A program made the position numbers and the translations under genes. From T1Sed10-7 sp040904745 (GTDB lineage Bacteria > Actinomycetota > Nitriliruptoria > Nitriliruptorales > Nitriliruptoraceae), in NCBI GenBank assembly GCA_040904745.1, contig JBBDSW010000145.1:1-24763 (forward strand): DNA of 24,763 bases, written 5' to 3'. How positions within the stretch are numbered: the first letter of the stretch is position 1; every line of letters begins with the position of its first letter. The notes under the pieces were generated by a model. That model was not told the DNA's origin. It worked only from the letters and a program-made list of their open reading frames with translations, and searched no databases. This document shows positions 1 to 7,838 of this stretch, piece after piece.

Positions 1-87
1 CTAGCGAGAGGTGGCCCGAGTTGCTCGGCAAGACCGGGCGTCATCGACGTGGACGATGCTTGCCACCGTGGGGAGCCTCTCCTCGGT

Positions 88-93
88 TAGCGT
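88..93 (+). promoter_or_regulatory. Putative -10 box of corA (TAGCGT)
   Basis: TAGCGT fits the actinobacterial TANNNT -10 pattern and puts transcription start near base 100, about 40 bases before the corA GTG. No convincing -35 hexamer is visible at 17-19 bp. The same hexamer lies upstream of the PAS gene and of mobA-fdhD. The rest of 1-141 shows no gene. Confidence 0.45.
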
Positions 94-141
94 CATGGTG
101 AGGACGACCTCCTGCCTGCCGCCGGGACCGAAGGGAGCGCG

Positions 142-1113
142 GTGATCGTCGATCGAGCCCTCTACATCGCCGGGCGCCGTGAAGACGACGGAGCCACCGC
201 CGGGGAAGACCTCGAGCGGGCTCGAGCCGTGGAGTCCGGTTTCGTCTGGGTCGGGTTACACGAGCCGACCGACCAGGAGTTCACCGAGGTCCGCGAAGCG
301 TTCGATCTGCATCCCCTCGCCGTGGAGGATGCCATCCACGCCCACCAGCGCCCGAAGGTCGAGACCTACGACGACAGCCTGTTCGTCGTGTTGAAGACGG
401 CCAGCTACGTCGACCGCGACGAGGTCGTCGACGTCGGCGAGATCATGCTCTTCATCGGTGCGCATTTCGTGATCACCGTGCGACACGGGGAGTACACCGC
501 GCTCAGCACGGTGCGTCGCCAGCTCGAGGGGGACCCCGAACTGCTCGATCAGGGGCCCGGTGCGGTGCTGCACGCCGTGGCCGACCAGGTCGTGGATGGC
601 TACGCGGCCGTGCTTGCCGGGCTCGACAACGACATCGAGGAGATCGAGCAGGCGGTGTTCACCCCCGATCGTGAGAACCATGCGGAGCGGGTCTACCGGC
701 TCAAACGCGAGGTTCTGACCTTCCGCAAGGCGGTGGCCCCGCTGCCGGATGCCCTCCACGATCTCTGGCGCTCCACCTTCAACCGCGGGCACGAACTCCA
801 CGAGTACTTCCGGGACGTCCACGATCACGCGGTCCGCGCCACGGAACACATCATCACGTTGGACGAGCTGCTCAACAGCGCGCTGAACGCGAACCTGGCC
901 CAGATCGCGATCCGTCAGAACGAGGACATGCGCCGGATCTCGGCCTGGGTGGCCATCGCCGCGGTCCCGACCGCGCTGGCCGGCATCTACGGCATGAACT
1001 TCTCCAACATGCCCGAGCTGGAGCTGCCCTACGGCTATTTCGCGGTGCTGATCGTCATGGCGGGCGCCTGCACCACGCTCTACCGCCTGTTCCGCCGCAG
1101 CGGCTGGCTGTGA
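142..1113 (+). CDS. corA: CorA-family magnesium/cobalt transporter
   Basis: A 323-residue CorA-type divalent-cation channel, which as a pentamer in the cytoplasmic membrane lets Mg2+ (also Co2+/Ni2+) in. The long soluble N-terminal region (about 1-262) includes the helical willow-like part. Two C-terminal membrane helices follow (about 266-283 and 298-315). The first ends in YGMNF with the family signature GMN at residues 284-286, followed by the short acidic periplasmic loop NMPELE, and the basic tail RLFRRSGWL closes the protein. The GTG start at 142 is supported by AAGGGAG at 131-137, four bases upstream, and the length is normal for the family. It stands alone in front of an MFS gene on the same strand, 42 bp away, so co-transcription is possible. 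The family assignment is firm; ion preference is inferred from the family. Confidence 0.93.
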   Translation: MIVDRALYIAGRREDDGATAGEDLERARAVESGFVWVGLHEPTDQEFTEVREAFDLHPLAVEDAIHAHQRPKVETYDDSLFVVLKTASYVDRDEVVDVGEIMLFIGAHFVITVRHGEYTALSTVRRQLEGDPELLDQGPGAVLHAVADQVVDGYAAVLAGLDNDIEEIEQAVFTPDRENHAERVYRLKREVLTFRKAVAPLPDALHDLWRSTFNRGHELHEYFRDVHDHAVRATEHIITLDELLNSALNANLAQIAIRQNEDMRRISAWVAIAAVPTALAGIYGMNFSNMPELELPYGYFAVLIVMAGACTTLYRLFRRSGWL

Positions 1114-1155
1114 CGTCCGACGTGCGGACGGCCATCGAGGTCGTCGGACGGCAGG

Positions 1156-2934
1156 GTGTCCTCACACGCTGGTAGCTTCCGAAGGTTGCGTGAGAACGCA
1201 CTGGCCCGAGCAGTGAGACCGCGACCATCAGGCGTCGACATCACCAACGCATCTGACCCTGCGGCGCAGACCGAGGGGGCCGTCGGCCGCTGGCGGTCCC
1301 TGACCACCGTTCGGGCGGCCATGCGCGCTCCAGCGCTCCGTCGCATGCTGATCGCGTTCCTCCTGTTCCGTACCGGCGAACTCGCGCTCTGGGTCACGCT
1401 GCTGGTGTGGGCGTTCGAGCGGGGTGGGTCCACGGCGGCCGGCGTGATCGCGGTGGTGCAACTGGTCCCGGCCACGCTCGTGGCGCAGCTCGGATCCGTG
1501 CTCTCCGATCGTGTTCCTCGCACCAGGATGCTGCGGCTGAGCTACCTGCTCCAGGGCACGGCGGCGCTGCTCACCGGAGCCGGGCTCCTCCTGAGCCTGC
1601 CGTTCTGGGGCATCGCGTTGCTCGGTGCCACGGTCACCTGTGCGATGGCCCTGACCCGTCCGGTGCACCATGCTCTCCTCCCGGAGATCGCCCGCACACC
1701 GGATGAGCTGACGGCCGGCAACGCCGCGTCGGCTGCCGCGGAGGGGCTGGCGGCCTTCCTCGGACCGGCCATCTCCGGCGTGCTGCTGGCGGTCATCGGG
1801 CCCGGACTGGTCTTCGTCGCCATGGCCTCCGCCGGTCTCGTGAGCGCGCTCATCACGGGACGACTCGAGGTGCTCCAGTGGTCGGTGGGTGATGAGCGTC
1901 ACTCCTACTGGTCGGACGCGATAGAGGGGCTCCGTACCGTCACCCGTGATCCGGCCGCAGGCATCCTCACCGCCATGGTCGGTGGCCAGATCATCGTGCT
2001 CGGCCTGCTCGACGTCCTGGCGGTCGTGCTCGCCCTGGACATCATCGGGACCGGTCCGTCGGGCCCGGGGCTGATCACCTCGGCACTCGGTGTCGGTGCG
2101 CTCGTCGGTGCCGGACTCGCGGTGTTCTTGATCGGGAGCCGACGCTTGGCTCCTGCCCTCGCCGCCGGCATCCTGGTGACCAGCATCCCCATCGCGCTGG
2201 CGGGGGTCATCCCGTCGTACCTCGCGGCGCTGTCCTTCTTCGCGGTGGCGGGTATCGGCAAGGCCTTCTTCGACGTCACGGCACGCACGCTGCTGCATCG
2301 CAACACCGCGCCGCGGGTACTGGCCCGCATCTTCGGGGTGCAGGAAGCACTGCTGATGGCGGGGACGGCCCTCGGTGCTGCCCTGGTGCCGGTACTGGTG
2401 TCCCTGCTCGGGCCGCAGGGAGCGTTCCTCGCGGCTGGTGTCCTGCTTCCGGTCCTCGGGATGGCCGGGTGGACGCGGGTCCGCCGGCTCGACCGGACCT
2501 CCGTGCTGCCGGGCCCCGCGCTCGAGCTCCTGCGTCAGGTCCCCATGTTCGCGGCCCTTACGGAGCCCCAGCTGGAGCAGCTGGCCAAGGCGCTGCACCC
2601 ACCGGATCGCTTCCGTGCCGGCGAGGTGGTGCTCTCCGCGGGCGAGCCGGGAGACCGGTTCTACGTGGTCATGTCCGGGATCGTCCAGGTGGTCAAGGGT
2701 GGGCGGGAACTCGCCACGCTCGGCCGAGGTCAGGGCTTCGGGGAGATCGCGCTGCTTCGCGACGTCCCCCGCACCGCCACCGTCCGGGCCCACGACGACG
2801 TCGAGGTGGTGGCGCTCGCGCGCGAGGACTTCCTGCTCGCCGTCACCGGTTCCGAGCGCAGCCTTCGCACGGCCGATCGATCGGTGCAGCAGCAGCTGCA
2901 CGAGCAGGAACTCGGAGACGATGACGCTGGATGA
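1156..2934 (+). CDS. MFS exporter with C-terminal cyclic-nucleotide-binding domain
   Basis: A 592-residue fusion. Residues about 50-445 form a twelve-helix major-facilitator permease resembling the MFS_3/EntS-like drug or siderophore exporters, with the loop motif SDRVPRTRML after helix 2. Residues about 458-575 form a CAP/CRP-like cNMP-binding beta-roll that starts LLRQVPMFAAL. Its phosphate-binding cassette reads GFGEIALLRDVPRTATV with the sugar-contacting Glu530 and phosphate-contacting Arg539 both kept, so nucleotide binding is plausible. The start is uncertain: GTG 1156 opens the frame, but a TANNNT hexamer (TAGCTT, 1173-1178) lies inside the frame and TTG 1186 or GTG 1213 could be the real start. 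The 3' end converges on the PAS gene with a 16-bp gap. Substrate and ligand cannot be read from sequence; ligand-gated export is an inference. Confidence 0.88.
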   Translation: MSSHAGSFRRLRENALARAVRPRPSGVDITNASDPAAQTEGAVGRWRSLTTVRAAMRAPALRRMLIAFLLFRTGELALWVTLLVWAFERGGSTAAGVIAVVQLVPATLVAQLGSVLSDRVPRTRMLRLSYLLQGTAALLTGAGLLLSLPFWGIALLGATVTCAMALTRPVHHALLPEIARTPDELTAGNAASAAAEGLAAFLGPAISGVLLAVIGPGLVFVAMASAGLVSALITGRLEVLQWSVGDERHSYWSDAIEGLRTVTRDPAAGILTAMVGGQIIVLGLLDVLAVVLALDIIGTGPSGPGLITSALGVGALVGAGLAVFLIGSRRLAPALAAGILVTSIPIALAGVIPSYLAALSFFAVAGIGKAFFDVTARTLLHRNTAPRVLARIFGVQEALLMAGTALGAALVPVLVSLLGPQGAFLAAGVLLPVLGMAGWTRVRRLDRTSVLPGPALELLRQVPMFAALTEPQLEQLAKALHPPDRFRAGEVVLSAGEPGDRFYVVMSGIVQVVKGGRELATLGRGQGFGEIALLRDVPRTATVRAHDDVEVVALAREDFLLAVTGSERSLRTADRSVQQQLHEQELGDDDAG

Positions 2935-2950
2935 CCCACCGGCACGCCCA

Positions 2951-4165
2951 TCAGCCGCGCAGCTTCCGCAGGACGGCACCTCCGTCATCCGTGCGCAGCG
3001 GCGTCACCTGGAACCGCGAGCCACGCTGCGGTGCGCTCGTCATCCCCTTGAGCACGCGGTGCAGGTCCTCGGCCAGGACACGGGCGTCCTCGTCCCCGTC
3101 GTCGATCGCGGTGCGGATCGTCGCCCGGATGTCCTCCCCGACGCGGGTGGCGAGTACCCGATCCTCCTTCGCGCGTCCGGAGGCCGTCAGCCAGGCGTGG
3201 TTCACCGCCGCAACGCTGCCATCGGGGTCGATGATGGCCACGGCGTCGGGGAGGGCGTCCAGCACGCTCGCGACGAACGCGTCCCGACGCGCGAGCTCGC
3301 GGTGCACGGACAGCTGTTCGCTGACGTCTTCGACGCCACAGACCGCACCGATGACCGCACCCGAGGCCACGGACAGCGGTGCTACCTCGAGGTGGAGCCA
3401 GGATCCGTGGACCGTGCGTGCGTCGAGGCGGTGCTCACGGCCGAGCTCGGCCGCCATCCCGATGACCTCGCGTAGCTCCGCGGCGTCGCTCTCCTCCAGG
3501 GCGGAGAGCAGCCCGGGACCGAGCAGTTCGGTCGAGGGCCGGCCGATCAGAGATGCGGCGCGGGCATCGGCGTAGACGCACCGCCCAGCGAGATCGGTGT
3601 GCAACAGCCCGGTGGATCCGACGGCGCCGTGCCGGCCGAGCTCGGTGGTCACGTCGCGCTCGAACGCGACGTAGTGGGTGATCCTCCCCGACTCGTCCTG
3701 GACCGGGCTGATCGTGGCGTGGTGGGTCCGCAGCGCCCCGTCGCGCCGACGGTCCACCAGTTGGCCCTCCCAGACCTGGCCGGAGGAGATCGTGTCCCAC
3801 AGCTGCTGGTAGAAGCTCTCGTCCTGGAACCCGGAGGACAGCAGGCTCGGCTTGGAACCGATCGCCTCACGCTTGGAGTACCCGGTCACTCGCACGAAGG
3901 CGTCGTTGACGTCGACGATGTTGCCGTCGGCATCGGTGATGAAGACGACGTCGCCGCCCAGGTCCAGCGCCGTGACATCGATGAAGGGGGTGTCCCCGGA
4001 CGCGGAGGCGGCCTTCCCGGAGCCCGAGCCCTGGTCGGCCGGCGACCAGCTCGACTCGACGCTCTCCGTGAGCTCCTCGGCAGGTCGTGGTTGCGGCCGC
4101 GGGTGGATCGCCGGCGCCCCCGGTCGAGGCGTCGGAGGGACGTCCGGTTCCTGGACCTCAGCCAT
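2951..4165 (-). CDS. Triple-PAS sensor protein without output domain
   Basis: A 404-residue soluble protein. A Pro-rich, disordered N-terminus (about 1-58) precedes three PAS folds. PAS1 (about 60-178) is canonical, with VFITDADGNIVDVNDAF, VTGYSKREAIG and an ending ITHYVAFERDVT as in redox or ligand-sensing PAS domains. PAS2 (about 183-285) is more diverged. PAS3 (about 293-395) contains ALPDAVAIIDPDGSVAAVNHAW. No kinase, GGDEF, EAL, helix-turn-helix or STAS sequence follows, and the protein ends ten residues after PAS3. It may act as a sensory partner in trans or as a decayed kinase. The ATG at 4165 is preceded by GAGGGAGAG and a TAGCGT -10 box. It lies downstream of the spermidine-synthase-like gene on the same strand (70-bp gap) and convergent with the MFS gene. 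The domains are seen directly; cofactor and signal are unknown. Confidence 0.85.
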   Translation of the reverse strand: MAEVQEPDVPPTPRPGAPAIHPRPQPRPAEELTESVESSWSPADQGSGSGKAASASGDTPFIDVTALDLGGDVVFITDADGNIVDVNDAFVRVTGYSKREAIGSKPSLLSSGFQDESFYQQLWDTISSGQVWEGQLVDRRRDGALRTHHATISPVQDESGRITHYVAFERDVTTELGRHGAVGSTGLLHTDLAGRCVYADARAASLIGRPSTELLGPGLLSALEESDAAELREVIGMAAELGREHRLDARTVHGSWLHLEVAPLSVASGAVIGAVCGVEDVSEQLSVHRELARRDAFVASVLDALPDAVAIIDPDGSVAAVNHAWLTASGRAKEDRVLATRVGEDIRATIRTAIDDGDEDARVLAEDLHRVLKGMTSAPQRGSRFQVTPLRTDDGGAVLRKLRG

Positions 4166-4194
4166 CGCGCACGCTCTCCCTCATCTCCAGCCCC

Positions 4195-4200
4195 ACGCTA
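4195..4200 (-). promoter_or_regulatory. Putative -10 box of the PAS gene (TAGCGT)
   Basis: On the minus strand TAGCGT precedes the PAS ATG by 29 bases, giving a short leader that contains the ribosome site GAGGGAG. It is the same hexamer as upstream of corA and mobA-fdhD. No clear -35 is visible. It suggests the PAS gene has its own promoter despite lying 70 bp behind the upstream same-strand gene. Confidence 0.45.
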
Positions 4201-4235
4201 GTGCCCTGCGCGTGGACTGCGGGGCCCCGGGTCCG

Positions 4236-5744
4236 TCAGGTCCGCGGTCGCGGTGTGAGCAACTGGTCGACCGGGGCGCGATCGTCGTTGAGCACCTCGG
4301 CGTCCCCGACGAAGGTGGCGAGCTCGCCGCCGGACAGGACCTCGTCGTCGCGTCCGCGGTCCCGGTTAGATCCGCGTATGCGGTCCAGCGGCAGCGGCAC
4401 GTCGGAGGCGACGACGACGTAGTTGCCGCCGACGTCCGCGTCGGCATCCTCTGCGAAGGAGCCGTCACGCCCGAGGACCGCGACGTGGTCGAAGACCGCG
4501 GCCACGGTCGCCACCTCGGCCCGGAGGAAGTCCCGGGGGCCGTAGTCGATGATGTTGGCGGCGTAGACGCCGTCGGTCGTGAGGCGCTCCTCGACCAGTT
4601 CGATGAACCCGATGGTCGCCAGGTGCCACGGGACGGCCACCCCCCCGAACGCGTCGCCGATCACCAGCTCGTGCTCGCCCTCTGGGACCTCGGTGATGGT
4701 CTGGCGGGCGTCGCCGATGAGCACGTTGATGTCGTCGCGGAGCTCGAGCCCCAGTTCGTCCCGGGCGAGTTCGACGAGCAGTGGATCCACCTCGAGGACC
4801 TCCGAGGTGGAACCGGGGTGGGTGGCCCGTAGGTAGCGCGGCATGGTGAACCCGGCGCCGCCGAGGTGGAGGGTCGTCAGCGGACCGTCGTCGGGAGCGA
4901 TCGCCTCGATGACGTCACCGAACCACTGGGTGTAGGTGAACTCGAGGTAGCTCGGGTCGTCGAGGTCCACGTAGGAGTGGCGGAGCGTGTCCAACCACAG
5001 TGCGCGGCCGTCGGGGCGGTCGTCGTCGGCGACCACGTACGCGCAGTAGTAGGCCGACTCGTACTCGCACGGGTGTGAGGCGGCGAACGAGAACGCGGCC
5101 GCGGCGGCGACCGCGAGCGCACCGCCGACGGTGAGCGTGCGACGCCGTCCGAGCCCGATCGCCGTGGCGACCCCGAGCAGGACGAGGAGCACCGCCGTGC
5201 CGCGGACGACCGGCCGGGTCGGGAACGCGGCGACCAGCAGGAACCCGGTCGCGAAGGTGCCGACGATCGCGCCGGTGGTGGACAGCGCCGACAGGCGCCC
5301 GACGACCCGGCCCGTCTCCTCGAGCGTGTCGAGTTGGATCTTGATCACCGCCGGGGTCACGGCCGAGAGCACGGCGGCCGGCCCGAAGAAGGCCAGCACC
5401 GTCAGGATCGTGGTCGTGCTCGGGCCGGCGCCACGCAGGTTGGCACCGAGGCTGTCGATGATCGGCACCGAGGTGAACGCCAGTGCACCGCCGACGACGA
5501 GCAGTGGGGCGAGCAGTTCGCGGGGCTCGCGCGCGTCCGCCGCCTTCCCGCCGAGCCACGATCCGACGGCGATCCCGGCGAGGATGACGCCGATGATCGC
5601 GGTGTAGGTCTCCAGCGTCGATCCGACGTACGGCGCGAGCAGTCGCGCCGCCAGGATCTCGAGGACCAGCACGGCGGCGGACGAGACGAACACGAGGGTG
5701 GCGGCAGCGAGTCGTGGCATAGGCCGGCGAGGGTACGCGCTCAC
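4236..5744 (-). CDS. Membrane-fused spermidine synthase-like protein
   Basis: A 502-residue protein with two halves. Residues about 8-220 are a hydrophobic block of seven or so membrane segments typical of fused-MFS/spermidine-synthase proteins (LEILAARLLAPYVGSTLETY near the start is characteristic). Residues about 245-490 are a Rossmann methyltransferase-like SpeE fold, with the nucleotide-loop equivalent LHLGGAGFTMPRYL, an acidic strand end EVLEVDP, GDAR, and the C-terminal LNDDRAPVDQLL typical of this family. The family binds decarboxylated SAM or SAM-like substrates, but polyamine synthesis is unproven for most membrane-fused members. No speD, speA or speB neighbour is present. Either GTG 5744 or ATG 5720 could start it; neither has a strong ribosome site. 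It is divergent from ettA, with overlapping upstream DNA. Family firm, reaction uncertain. Confidence 0.85.
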   Translation of the reverse strand: MSAYPRRPMPRLAAATLVFVSSAAVLVLEILAARLLAPYVGSTLETYTAIIGVILAGIAVGSWLGGKAADAREPRELLAPLLVVGGALAFTSVPIIDSLGANLRGAGPSTTTILTVLAFFGPAAVLSAVTPAVIKIQLDTLEETGRVVGRLSALSTTGAIVGTFATGFLLVAAFPTRPVVRGTAVLLVLLGVATAIGLGRRRTLTVGGALAVAAAAAFSFAASHPCEYESAYYCAYVVADDDRPDGRALWLDTLRHSYVDLDDPSYLEFTYTQWFGDVIEAIAPDDGPLTTLHLGGAGFTMPRYLRATHPGSTSEVLEVDPLLVELARDELGLELRDDINVLIGDARQTITEVPEGEHELVIGDAFGGVAVPWHLATIGFIELVEERLTTDGVYAANIIDYGPRDFLRAEVATVAAVFDHVAVLGRDGSFAEDADADVGGNYVVVASDVPLPLDRIRGSNRDRGRDDEVLSGGELATFVGDAEVLNDDRAPVDQLLTPRPRT

Positions 5745-5758
5745 CCCCGAGGGCTCGT

Positions 5759-5764
5759 TAGCCT
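5759..5764 (+). promoter_or_regulatory. Putative -10 box of ettA (TAGCCT)
   Basis: TAGCCT matches TANNNT and would start transcription near 5771, giving a leader of about 109 bases before the GTG at 5880. It sits in the 135-bp divergent region shared with the spermidine-synthase-like gene. No clear -35. Confidence 0.35.
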
Positions 5765-5879
5765 CTGGGGTCCGACGTGATCGCTGGAGCGCCGCACGAG
5801 GGCCCCACCCCGGTCACCTCGACGGCTGATCTCCATCGCCGTCGACCCTGAGCATCCCCACCCACCGTTGGAGCACACC

Positions 5880-7589
5880 GTGGCCGAGTACTGCTACGTG
5901 ATGAAGGGCCTGACCAAGACGGTTCCCGGCGGCAAGGAGGTCCTCTCCAACATCTGGTTGTCGTTCTACCCGGGCGCGAAGATCGGGGTGATCGGCCCCA
6001 ACGGCGCCGGGAAGTCGACCCTGCTGAAGATCATGGCCGGTGTGGAGACCGAGTTCGAAGGGGAGGCATGGCCGGCCAAGGGCATGAGCGTCGGCTACCT
6101 CCCCCAGGAGCCGGAGCTCGACCCGACCAAGTCGACGCGCGAGAACGTGCTCGAGGGGCTCGGCGAGGTAGCCGGGTTGGTCCCGCGGTACAACGAGCTG
6201 GCGGGCAAGCTCGGGGAGCCGCTCGACGACGACGAGATGCAGCGCGTCTACGAGCAGATGGCCGACGTTCAGGACAGGATCGACGCCGCCGATGCCTGGG
6301 ACCTCGATCGCACGATAGAGGTGGCGATGGATGCGCTCCGCGTCCCCGATGCCGACGACGTCACCCTGCTCTCCGGCGGGGAGAAGCGCCGGGCCGCGCT
6401 GTGCCGGCTGCTGTTGTCCAAGCCGGACATCCTGCTGCTCGATGAGCCCACCAACCACCTCGACGCGGAGACCGTGGCCTGGTTGCAGCGCACGCTCAAG
6501 GACTACCCGGGGATGGTGGTCTCGATCACCCACGATCGCTACTTCCTCGACGAGGTGGCCGAGTGGATCCTCGAGCTCGATCGCGGGAAGGGCTACCCCT
6601 ACGAGGGCAACTACTCCGGGTGGCTCGAGCAGAAGCGTGAGCGGCTCCGGCAGGAGGAGCGCGAGGAGTCCGCCCAGCAGCGGCAGTTGGCCGAGGAAGC
6701 CGACTGGGTCAAGCAGTCCCCGCAGGGCCGCCGGACCAAGGCGAAGGCCCGCATCCAGGCCTACGAGACGCTCTTGAACCGTGAGCGGCCGAAGCAGGTG
6801 ACCAAGCCGCAGATCATGATCCCCGACGGACCCCGGCTCGGTGACGTGGTCGTCGAGGCCGACGACGTCCTCAAGGGGTTCGGGGACCGGCTGTTGTACG
6901 AAGGCCTCACGTTCTCCCTGCCGCCGGGCGGGATCGTCGGCGTGATCGGCCCGAACGGGGCCGGCAAGACGACCCTGTTCAAGATGATCGTGACCGCCGC
7001 GGGGCATGCCGAGCTCCTCGATGCCCCGGAGGAGCCCGACGAGGGCGTGGTCCGGGTCGGCGACACCGTGGAGCTCTCCTACGTGGACCAGTCACGCGCC
7101 GATCTCGCCACCGGCAACAGCGTGTTCGAGGAGATCACGGGCGGCGTCGACTGGATCCAGCTCGGGAGGACCGAGATGGCTTCCCGGGCCTACGTCGCGG
7201 CGTTCGGGTTCAAGGGCGGCGAGCAGCAGAAGGACGTCGGCGACTGCTCCGGTGGGGAGCGCAACCGCATCCACCTCGCCAAGCTCCTGCAGAACGAAGC
7301 CAACCTGCTCCTGCTCGACGAGCCGACCAACGACCTCGACGTCGACACGTTGCGCTCGCTCGAGGAGGCCATGCTCGACTTCGCCGGCTGTGCGGTGATC
7401 ACCAGCCACGACCGTTGGTTCCTGGACCGCGTGGCGACCCACATCCTGGCGTTCGAGGGCGACTCCGAGGTGACCTGGTTCCCGGGCGGCTACTCCGAGT
7501 ACGAGGAGGACCTGCGGGCCCGCAAGGGCGAGGAAGCGCTGAACCCGACCCGGATCAAGTACCGGCCGCTCACCCGCCGGACCAGCTGA
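5880..7589 (+). CDS. ettA: Energy-dependent translational throttle protein EttA (ABC-F)
   Basis: A 569-residue ABC-F ATPase of the EttA type, a cytosolic factor that binds the ribosomal E site and gates elongation by ATP/ADP ratio. ABC1 has Walker A GPNGAGKST (about 40-48), signature LLSGGEKRR, and Walker B LLLDEPTNHLD. The linker is rich in Arg, Glu and Gln (KRERLRQEEREE, then the basic GRRTKAKARIQAYE stretch). ABC2 has GPNGAGKTT, signature CSGGERNR and LLLDEPTNDLD, and the C-terminus RIKYRPL is EttA-like. There are no membrane segments. The start is revised to GTG 5880 rather than the longer frame from 5868: the sequence MAEYCYVM aligns with the usual EttA N-terminus MAQY, and GGAG at 5870-5873 lies six bases upstream. 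Length is close to the usual 555. It stands alone, convergent with the molybdo-enzyme gene. Assignment very secure. Confidence 0.95.
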   Translation: MAEYCYVMKGLTKTVPGGKEVLSNIWLSFYPGAKIGVIGPNGAGKSTLLKIMAGVETEFEGEAWPAKGMSVGYLPQEPELDPTKSTRENVLEGLGEVAGLVPRYNELAGKLGEPLDDDEMQRVYEQMADVQDRIDAADAWDLDRTIEVAMDALRVPDADDVTLLSGGEKRRAALCRLLLSKPDILLLDEPTNHLDAETVAWLQRTLKDYPGMVVSITHDRYFLDEVAEWILELDRGKGYPYEGNYSGWLEQKRERLRQEEREESAQQRQLAEEADWVKQSPQGRRTKAKARIQAYETLLNRERPKQVTKPQIMIPDGPRLGDVVVEADDVLKGFGDRLLYEGLTFSLPPGGIVGVIGPNGAGKTTLFKMIVTAAGHAELLDAPEEPDEGVVRVGDTVELSYVDQSRADLATGNSVFEEITGGVDWIQLGRTEMASRAYVAAFGFKGGEQQKDVGDCSGGERNRIHLAKLLQNEANLLLLDEPTNDLDVDTLRSLEEAMLDFAGCAVITSHDRWFLDRVATHILAFEGDSEVTWFPGGYSEYEEDLRARKGEEALNPTRIKYRPLTRRTS

Positions 7590-7606
7590 GCTCGGCGCCG
7601 GCTGCT

Positions 7607-7661
7607 CCGGCCCCCGGTCGCCCGGAGTCCGAAGCCTGAACCCGCGAACGTCGGGGGCCGG
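7607..7661. repeat. GC-rich inverted repeat downstream of ettA
   Basis: CCGGCCCCCG (7607-7616) pairs perfectly with CGGGGGCCGG (7652-7661) across a 35-base loop, starting 18 bases after the ettA stop. No T-run follows, so it is not a classical intrinsic terminator, but it may contribute to termination between the convergent ettA and molybdo-enzyme genes. Confidence 0.4.
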
Positions 7662-7692
7662 GGCTTGCCGGGGCCGACCCCCGGGCGGCAGT

Positions 7693-7797
7693 GCGAGAAG
7701 CTGCGGACAGCCCGCCGTTCCTCGACACGGATCGGCGGGGAACGCCAGCGCATCGGCGCAGGAGGCGAGAAGCTGCGGACAGTCCGCCGTTTCTCGC
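7693..7797 (+). repeat. Paired 33-bp palindromic repeats, pair A
   Basis: Two copies of a 33-bp imperfect palindrome (7693-7725 and 7765-7797), start to start 72 bp. Both begin with the same 16 bases, GCGAGAAGCTGCGGAC. The second copy folds into a long hairpin of up to 16 pairs with one mismatch (T10/C24) and one G-T wobble around a single central base; the first copy is more degenerate. The 39-bp spacer differs from that of pair B, yet the period is the same. They lie in the 249-bp non-coding region between the convergent ettA and molybdo-enzyme genes. The layout resembles REP/BIME doublets, but no REP-associated transposase is in the window. No known family recognised. Confidence 0.85.
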
Positions 7798-7838
7798 ACC
7801 CCGGCCTTGGCCTCCGGCCCCGGCGGCGCCATCACCGC

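Noticed and set aside
1228..2988. Long minus-strand open frame (586 codons) opposite the MFS gene
   Set aside because: It is the antisense shadow of the MFS-cNMP gene: composition is Arg/Asp/Gly/His-rich with no domain, as expected from reading GC-rich codons in reverse.
2951..4165. Frameshift joining the PAS protein to a lost kinase domain
   Set aside because: The 16 bases between its stop and the convergent MFS stop leave no space, and no kinase motifs appear in any frame of the minus strand there.
5868..5879. TTG 5868 as start of ettA
   Set aside because: The GTG at 5880 aligns with the family N-terminus and has GGAG six bases upstream.
7607..7661. Intrinsic terminator after ettA
   Set aside because: The stem is good but the loop is 35 bases and no T-run follows on either strand, so it is kept only as an inverted repeat.
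7693..7797. Two-unit repeat as a CRISPR array
   Set aside because: The repeat is a near-perfect palindrome present only twice per site, the period is constant but with only one spacer, and no cas gene is present.
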